NCBI GenBank assembly: GCA_963693085.1
Contig: OY856410.1
Span: 1,394,244,363 to 1,394,308,362, forward strand
Length of the DNA stretch: 64,000 bases
Source: Alisma plantago-aquatica
Lineage: Eukaryota > Streptophyta > Magnoliopsida > Alismatales > Alismataceae
Direction: 5' to 3'
Under the pieces are notes generated by a model that did not search any database, was not told the DNA's origin, and worked only from the letters and a program-made list of their open reading frames with translations. Both the position numbers and the translations under genes were made by a program. Positions 57,601-64,000 of this stretch are shown piece after piece. Each line of letters begins with the position of its first letter. Position 1 is the stretch's first letter.

Positions 57601-57855
57601 GGGTCCAAATTTGAGAGTCAGGAATAAGGAAAGGTTGGGTTCAATAACCTTGTTCCTCATCTACCGTTTCTGTTTGATTGGCCAAAAGATGACATCAAAC
57701 AACAACCTCAGCCGTTGCAGGAGGACTGTCCCGTGTCATGGGACGAGTACGAGGAGGCCCTAAAGTGGGCCAACTGGGAAGGTCCTATGTGGGACCAAGA
57801 CCAATCATTGTCCACCTTGAAGACTGGAAAGCACAGTGAATGGTCACTGTCTTAG
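57601..57855 (+). pseudogene. Unrecognised acidic module with Phe-Asp-Trp-Pro motif (copy 2)
   Basis: A frame with a stop at 57625 reads LVPHLPFLFDWPKDD, then CPVSWDEYEEALKWANWEG and ends at 57855. It parallels copy 1 (46034-46300): hydrophobic residues, FDWP, an acidic linker, then a Trp and an EFEEY/DEYEE element. Not a family I recognise. Confidence 0.4.
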
Positions 57856-58379
57856 CATGTGTGTATGGGTGTGTAGGTCTAGGCCCAGGGCAAGCCGCTC
57901 ATTTTTTGTCTGCTCTCCCTTGGTTCATGACGCTTTTGCCCTAGACCACATTATGTTATCAACTTTTTTCGGCGTTGTTTAAGTTCTGATGCAAACATTA
58001 TCATCTTACTACGTCATATCTTTTATTATGGAACAATTATGGCCATTTTAATAACACTGTCATTCAAATGATGTTTGGTCTACTTGTGTGTAATGTATGT
58101 TCTATTATGCCAATTACAATTATCTTGTCTGTTACCAATTACTAGATCGAATATGCACAACTGTATACATACAAAATGAACATGCCATGCAAGACAATTG
58201 TAAAGTTTAATTTATTTAAAATAAACATATAAAATGAGCATTCTCATTACTATTCATTTTACTAAACAACAAACAATATCACCCACGTTATGCATCAAAT
58301 TACATTTATTTTGTTAATTTTATACTTATATTGTAGTGGCATCACAACTTCACATATTTTGTTATTGTTAAAACAGTTC
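57856..58379. other. Gene-free stretch
   Basis: AT-rich, no repeat or gene that I can support. Confidence 0.4.
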
Positions 58380-58625
58380 TGTAAGAATATGACAGAATAA
58401 GCAGATCCTGACTAAATTGCCAAACAAAATCAAACTGAATCCAGACTGTTAGCCAAACAGAATCAGACTGAAACCTGATTCAATCCAGACCAGCTGACCA
58501 GAATTAGACTGGGTTGTCAAACAGAATGAGACTGGATCCTGACTGACCCCAATCCAGATCTACTAACTAACCCCGACTAACCCAATCCAGACTACAAAAT
58601 CCCAATCCCAAACCAAACATGAACG
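58380..58625. repeat. Subterminal-type short repeats and possible right end of a Harbinger element
   Basis: Direct repeats of CAAACAGAATCAGACTG-type and ATCCAGAC-type motifs (at least six). They are followed by AATCCCAATCCCAAACCAAACA at 58596-58618. In plant PIF/Harbinger elements the ends often read, from outside inward, GTTTGGTTTGGGATTGGGAT, which is the reverse complement of this tail. I found no matching left end in the window. Confidence 0.45.
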
Positions 58626-59540
58626 AAAATTTTGAAATCTCGCATCACACGTAAATTTTCATGCGCTGTGTCTGTGTTATGGGTGCTTTGCTCTGTGTCA
58701 GTAATATTTGTAATTCATATATAATTCCAATGTCAACCGTACATTCGTTCACTTCGGGTCTGTTTGATAGGTTTAGTCAGATGACAAACTACAAATTACT
58801 GTACATTTACAAACTCAAGCAATTGTACCCGACCACACCTAACCAAATTAGTCATTACTTACGTTTTTCTCATAAATAAATACTAATCTTGTAGGTTCTG
58901 GTCTCGGTAGCATAGGAAATAGTCAAAACGATGGTTCTCTTTTCTTACGCTTGATATAGAATATCGCGTTGCGTTTATAAGTCATGTTTAGATTTCTTAA
59001 AAGGTTCTAATCCGGTCGATTGGTGTCGATGGGTTAACTTTTAACTTTTATTCATATTTTCTAAAAGCATATATTTCAAACTTGATCAAGCTTGTGATTA
59101 TGTCAATAGTTTATAAACGTTATTTAATATATGAAAGGGCGTGGGAGGTGTTTTATGTAATTTCTTTTTCTTTTTCTTTTGGAAGTCGTTGACTCATTTT
59201 ATACTAAGATCCAAGGAGGTTTTGTTGTTTTCTTTTACTTTATGAAGTCTTTGTGTTTGAATAAGGTAGTTGTGTGATAGTTTTCAGCCCAACTATATGT
59301 GGAGTGCTTTGGGAGGTGTAAGATGTAATTTTTTGTGTTTATATTTTATATTACAAATTGATTCTTGTGTATTCTAATGGCACTATATGGGAAGGGGCTC
59401 AATATATATTTGTCTTACAATTTTCTAGATTATATATTAGTTCTTATCTTATTGTTAATATAAAGGTGTTGGAGGAGTTGCTTGTTGGTTTTACTTTTGA
59501 ATTTTCAATTTTTTAATTAGCTTTTTATATTCTAATAAGG
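58626..59540. other. Gene-free stretch
   Basis: AT-rich. Two similar phrases (GGGAGGTGTTTTATGTAATT at 59143 and GGGAGGTGTAAGATGTAATT at 59310) hint at an old duplication. Nothing else supported. Confidence 0.4.
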
Positions 59541-60551
59541 ATATGCATAGCCACAAGGGGTCTTGCAATTAAATATGGACCAGATAACAAAAATTACCTT
59601 CCATAAGTCATGGACCCGCCCCTCGAGGAAAGAGGAAAGTTTGTGTTACACAAGGACTTGCAAAACGATGTATTCTGCGAGACCCAACATACGGTGAATT
59701 CCCTCGTTCCAAAGGGAGTCCACAACCCTGGTTAAAATTAGGTTTACGGAAACCCGACCCTCTGTAGTCCTCTATATATGACATTATTGGATGATTTCCA
59801 CATAGAACATCTAGTTTTCTCATTGTTGCTTCCAAGGTCTAAGAATCCCTAAGAGCAATAAGAGAGGGAGAGAGAGGAAGAAGACTAGTGACTCCAGACC
59901 TCTGTCTTCAAGCGCTCGCATGGATATTGTGGAGACGAGTTCCAATTATGAATTCATTTCACATGAGCACATTCACTGCTGACACATATTTCAAGGAGAT
60001 GTCTCTAAAGTGGAACAACCTATTATGCAGAAAATGTCTTCTGCAAAACTTCATGTTTCGCAATAGGTTTTGAATCACAAAATAGTGCAATCTTCCAAAG
60101 GAAACTTCTGAATCATATCTCGTATCAAAAAAACCAACTATGTGACTTTGAGTTTTGTGCCAATCACATGTGAGATCCAACGACTCATCATTAATAGTCA
60201 TCCACATATTATTACAATCTGCCATAGAAAATTAGTTTTTTGACACACATCCCAAGACAACTATCAAAGTGTCGTAGACACTAAAAATGAGTTCCAATTT
60301 CTGATTGAGTGAAGTTTGAAATAGGCATAGTGTGGAAGGTTAAAATCTACATCGAGCATTATCAGATGTGTTGCTGAACCACATTTGTAAAGACCAAGTC
60401 TCTGCTAAAAACCATGGCAAACAAAACACCAATTGTGTAGCAGCGGAAGATTAAAACTTGACTTTATTCAAAATGTATAAAGAGTACTATACAAAATTTT
60501 CCTAAATGGGGTACATCTTTATACAAGAACAAGGATCTACGTAGAGGAAGA
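59541..60551 (+). other. Unassigned sequence with TATA box, possible solo LTR or gene start
   Basis: Composition changes here to a less AT-rich type. TCCTCTATATATGACATTA at 59768 looks like a core promoter, followed by a purine-rich AGAGGGAGAGAGAGGAAGAA tract at 59863. The end near 60430-60540 (GTGTAGCAGCGGAAGATTAA) is LTR-like. No clear TG...CA pair or target duplication was found. Confidence 0.3.
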
Positions 60552-60914
60552 TGTTGACTCAAGGTCAATTAGGTCAATGTTGACTCACGTCTAAATTGAC
60601 TAAACCCTTGTTTTGATGATGACTAACCATTCCACATATTGGTGTCTAATGCTTCTACATTGAGTGATTTCAGATTAGGTTTAGACACACTCCAAATGCC
60701 CTAACTTGCGCATATCAAATTGGAGAAAAGACAAGTCAAAATAGCTACAAGTGTGCAATTTGGGATCTCTATGTAAATGACCTTAGAATTGCTTTGTAAT
60801 CACTTGTAATGATTGTATGACTTGTAATTAAGCTTCGAAAAATTATTGGGACACAAAAATCCATCATTTGTACGGTTAAACGAAAATTCCAAAATACCCA
60901 TAACAGGGATTTTG

Positions 60915-61162
60915 TCGGCCGAATTCCAAACTCGGCCGATCCATATATTCTGGGATTTTTGTTGGAATCGGCCGAGTTACAAACTCATCCGATTCACATT
61001 TCGGTCGAGTTCTAGCTAGGAAACTCGGCCGATCCACTGATCGGTCCAAGATGAAAGTCGACCGATCGGCCGAGTTTCTCCAAAGGAACCCGACCGACAG
61101 TCTAGCTTTCAGCCTTGTCCTTTAGTGGTTCGGCCGAATTGCCTTTATAGAAACTCGGCCGA
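60915..61162. repeat. Palindrome cluster (TCGGCCGA), LTR F
   Basis: At least four pairs of TCGGCCGA or TCGGTCGA-like arms 8-20 bases apart (for example 60915 and 60932, 61138 and 61155). The arms are themselves near-palindromes. This is the counterpart of the clusters in element E with a different core (GGCC instead of GGTC). Confidence 0.75.
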
Positions 61163-61303
61163 TCAGACTGTACTGGAATGTAGAAAAAGCATTTCCAACC
61201 GTTGGAGACTTTGTTGGGACCCAAAATAGATCCGTTGCAACTTGTAAAACGGCTATTTTTCGTTCACAAGTAGTGTTCCCAAAGGCTAAGAGGCATCCCC
61301 AGC

Positions 61304-61311
61304 TATAAATA
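61304..61311 (+). promoter_or_regulatory. TATA box of LTR F
   Basis: TATAAATA in AGCTATAAATAGGACCCC, the same context as in LTR E. Confidence 0.7.
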
Positions 61312-61624
61312 GGACCCCTTGGGCTTCATTCCAAGGTTAAGCATTCATTGTAAACTCTTTGTGAGGTTCCTATTCTATAGTTGAGTACTTCCTATAGCCT
61401 CCTCTCTCTCTAAGCTTAATCACTTGCTACATCCATTAGAGTGAGTAGGAAATCTGTAAGAGAGCTAGTTTTATTTGTATATCTTGTGAGGATCTCACTT
61501 CCACCATCTCCCTTCTATCATTGCAACCATGAAGATGAAGGTTCTCTCTCTTATTCAAGAGAGGTGAAGAAGAACAAGGGAAGGCGTCCCTTGGTGAAGA
61601 TCAAGGCTGAAGACTTGGAGCTAG

Positions 61625-61865
61625 AGTGGGTAAGTCCTTGGAGAAGGCAGAAGACTCAAGCTCAAGTGGGTAAGACCTTGGTGGAAAAAGCTTCTCCGAG
61701 TGAAGGTGAAGTCAAAGGCGGAAGATCCAAGAAGAGTGGGTAATTCCTGTAAGGCCGAAGACTTGTGCAAGAGTGGGTAAGTCCTTGGAGAAGGCCGAAG
61801 ACTCTTGCAAAGTGGGTAAGTCCTTGGTAATGTTGAAGACTCTTTATATCGGATAGGTAAGTCCT
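61625..61865 (+). repeat. Imperfect tandem repeat in LTR F
   Basis: About five units of 45-55 bp reading AGTGGGTAAGTCCTTGGAGA then AGGCCGAAGACTC-type sequence. The open frame 61441-61743 runs over it and is probably not a gene. Confidence 0.7.
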
Positions 61866-62186
61866 TTGTTGGGTCATGTATTGTATGTCTTATGAATGAA
61901 TATAAGAGTGCAATTGGTTGAAGTCCTAGAGGTTGACCTCTCTAGGCAAGTGGACTGACACACTTCTAGTTTGAAGTGTGGAACCACTCTAAATAGCTTG
62001 TCTAATTGGTGCATGTTAAATCTCTTTTATCCTTTCTATGCATGTTTTAGTTGCACTCAAATTGCCTATTTAGAAACCTTATCTTGTCATATATTTTGAA
62101 GGTTTAATGAATTTTGTATAAGTGCTTTCAGCTCTATTCACCCCCCCCTCTAGAGCATCTAAGTCACCCATCTAGGATCCAACAAG

Positions 62187-62199
62187 TGGTATCAGAGCA
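62187..62199 (+). promoter_or_regulatory. Primer binding site of element F
   Basis: TGGTATCAGAGCA two bases after the LTR end. Confidence 0.92.
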
Positions 62200-62235
62200 G
62201 GTCTTCTCCAAGCATACTTCAACAAGTAGGAGAAG

Positions 62236-64000
62236 ATGGGTGACTACCTAGGAGGGAGACTCTCGACCAGCCTTCCAATCTTTGATGGGAGCAACTTCCT
62301 CTATTGGAGAAGAAGACTTCAATTCTTCATCCAAGGATCAATTCTCAAGATGTGGCAAATGGTGAACAGCCCATACATTCTACCAAAGACAAACATTGAA
62401 GAATGGGATGAAGCCACCTTGATGAAAGCAACCTTAAATGCAAGAGCCATGCACATCCTTTATGCCTCCATGACCCCCACCGAGTTCAACCGGATTTCCT
62501 CTTGTGAGATGGCCTATGAGGTATGGAGAAAGCTTTGCATCACTTATGAAGGGACATATCAAGTGAAGGAAAGCAAAGTCTACATGCTCAAAGGGTTGCT
62601 TGAGAACTTCAAGATGGGAAAGGAGGAGAGCATAGCCAACATGTACTCAAGGCTCAACACCATCTTAAATGGTCTTGCTGTTCTAGGACATCCTATGTCT
62701 AGTGGAGAGATCAACTCAAATATCCTTAGAACTCTCCCCAAGAGATGGGAATCCAAGGTGACTTCCATTGAAGAAGCAAGGTCGCTTAGGGATATTCCTA
62801 TTGAAGAGCTCATTGGAAATCTACAAGCACATGAAGCCACGCTTGACAAGAGGGAGGAAGTAGAAAGACAAGAGAAGAAAGAGCTAAAGAGAATGAAGAA
62901 GGCTGAAATAAAGGCTCAAATTGAAGCTATCATGGAAAAAGTCTCTCCATCCTCTCAAGCTAAAGAAGATGCCATGTACTCCAAGGGTAGACTCTACAAA
63001 GGCAAGTCCTCCTCCATCCGATGCTTCACATGTGGAAAGAAGGGTCACTACAAGGAAGATTGCCCACAAGGCAAAAAGACCCATCTTCACAAGGAGAAAT
63101 GGCACTCAAGCTCAAGTGGCTCATTCAACTCAAGTTCAAGTGAAGATTCATGTGAAGGATCAATCTCAAGCTCTAGTGATGAAGGAGAATGTCATTTTGC
63201 TCTTGTAGCATCAACAAGTGAAGACTCAAATGAGGTAAATCTAGACTCTTTAGATAAAGAATCCTTGATTGATCTCATTCATGATATTTGTGCATCTCTT
63301 AAGTCTTCTCAAAAGAAAAAGAAAAAACTTGATAAAATTGTTGATAATTTGTATGTAGAATTAAATGATCTTGAACATGCAAATTCTTGCTTGCTTAATG
63401 ATAAAAATGATTGTCTTAGCCAAGTAGACTCTATTAAACTTGAAAATGCTAGTTTACTTGATAAGATTAAATTTCTAGAAGCTCAACCTCTCATGCCTAA
63501 TTCTAATGAAGAACATACTTTAATTGTTGATTCTCTCATGCATGACATTGATGTTCTTAAATCTGAAAACAAAAACAAAGATTTTGTTTTGCATGAATTA
63601 GAACTAGAAAATGCCTCCTTGCTTGCTAAAATCAATGGGCATGAATCTTGTTCTAGTTCTACTAATAGAGAGAATGATGTTGCTGCTCTTCATATTGATA
63701 GAGATTCTTATTTAACTAAAACTCTTTGCTTAGAAAATGATCTTCTACATGCTAGAGATAACATTAATCAATTGTCTTCTACTATTGCTTCTCTTAAGCA
63801 TGATAATGATAGTTTAAGATCTTCTTTGCAAAGATTCTTAGTTGGTAAAAAGAATCTTAATCAAATCCTAGACCATACTACTAAACAAATTGGTAGACAT
63901 GGTTTAGGGTATGATAATAGTCAAGGGAACAACAAAGATAAAGGACCTCCAATATTCCATGGAGAATCCTCTAGTTCCAATACTATGGGCACATGCAACT
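62236..64000 (+). CDS. gag: Element F gag (or gag-pol), intact so far, runs off the window
   Basis: The frame from the ATG at 62236 stays open for 588 codons to the window edge, with no stop. Residues 10-215 match the capsid region of element E (SLPIFDGSNFLYWRRRLQFF, FNRISSCEMAYEVWRKL, ESIANMYSRLNTILNGL, ILRTLPKRWESKVTSIEEA, IEELIGNLQAHEATL). A basic coiled coil follows. An intact CCHC zinc knuckle lies at 63022-63063, residues 263-276 (CFTCGKKGHYKEDC). Then a Ser-rich acidic stretch (about 285-330) and a long Leu/Asn-rich coiled coil (about 345-550). In contrast with element E, nothing is broken, so F may be young or recently active. The start is chosen because it opens the capsid homology 37 bases after the PBS. 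Confidence 0.9.
   Translation, partial: MGDYLGGRLSTSLPIFDGSNFLYWRRRLQFFIQGSILKMWQMVNSPYILPKTNIEEWDEATLMKATLNARAMHILYASMTPTEFNRISSCEMAYEVWRKLCITYEGTYQVKESKVYMLKGLLENFKMGKEESIANMYSRLNTILNGLAVLGHPMSSGEINSNILRTLPKRWESKVTSIEEARSLRDIPIEELIGNLQAHEATLDKREEVERQEKKELKRMKKAEIKAQIEAIMEKVSPSSQAKEDAMYSKGRLYKGKSSSIRCFTCGKKGHYKEDCPQGKKTHLHKEKWHSSSSGSFNSSSSEDSCEGSISSSSDEGECHFALVASTSEDSNEVNLDSLDKESLIDLIHDICASLKSSQKKKKKLDKIVDNLYVELNDLEHANSCLLNDKNDCLSQVDSIKLENASLLDKIKFLEAQPLMPNSNEEHTLIVDSLMHDIDVLKSENKNKDFVLHELELENASLLAKINGHESCSSSTNRENDVAALHIDRDSYLTKTLCLENDLLHARDNINQLSSTIASLKHDNDSLRSSLQRFLVGKKNLNQILDHTTKQIGRHGLGYDNSQGNNKDKGPPIFHGESSSSNTMGTCN

Larger units (their letters stand above)
60552..62184 (+). repeat. 5' LTR of element F (Sirevirus-like copia)
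   Basis: Starts TGTTGACTCAAGGTC and ends GGATCCAACA beside a PBS, about 1.63 kb. The start is inferred from TGTTGA and could shift slightly, since the second LTR is outside the window. It contains a palindrome cluster (60915-61162), a TATA box (61304) and a tandem repeat (61625-61865). The CACCCCCCC.TCTAGAG.. stretch before the end resembles LTR E. Confidence 0.75.

Noticed and set aside
61441..61743. 100-codon frame in LTR F
   Set aside because: It runs over an imperfect tandem repeat in the LTR, just before the PBS. No domain.

Overview
This window is nuclear DNA of a flowering plant. It is AT-rich and almost entirely transposable elements, and I see no intact single-copy host gene, rRNA or tRNA. 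The plant assignment rests on plant-type Ty3/gypsy chromovirus elements (Tekay/Del-like), two Ty1/copia elements of the Sirevirus (SIRE/Maximus) type, a PIF/Harbinger transposase with Myb/SANT partner genes, and primer binding sites matching plant initiator-Met tRNA. I cannot name the species.

Left part (1-36866): a nest of gypsy elements. The oldest layer, family C, lies on the minus strand and is almost non-coding. It forms a tandem LTR/internal/LTR/internal structure in which LTRs 27325-30473 and 33982-36866 each have a primer binding site on their left. The left internal copy is split into three pieces (2473-2590, 12516-13505, 27064-27324) by plus-strand insertions. Element D is present only as the end of an LTR (1-2472). 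Element A (2591-12515) has 3403-bp LTRs, target duplication AGTTT, a non-coding internal front and a broken pol tail. Element B (13506-27063) has LTRs of about 5.4 kb full of palindromic tandem repeats, and carries gag without pol. A, B and C share a pair of hairpins whose loops are self-complementary. The arms keep pairing while the bases change.

Middle part (36867-58625): a tandem array with units of about 425-480 bp (36867-40090), into which C inserted. It is followed by a decayed PIF/Harbinger region: a Myb/SANT gene, a transposase with an intron, a GRF-like zinc finger/coiled-coil gene, further Myb/SANT-like remnants, and two copies of an unrecognised acidic module with a Phe-Asp-Trp-Pro motif. 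A long imperfect hairpin lies at 46361-46860. A Sirevirus-like element E (47186-55748, target duplication CAAAC) interrupts one of the Myb/SANT-like frames.

Right part (58626-64000): unassigned sequence, then the 5' end of a second Sirevirus-like element F, whose gag frame stays open to the edge of the window. F looks like the least decayed element here. Percent identities and relative ages are judged by eye, not computed.
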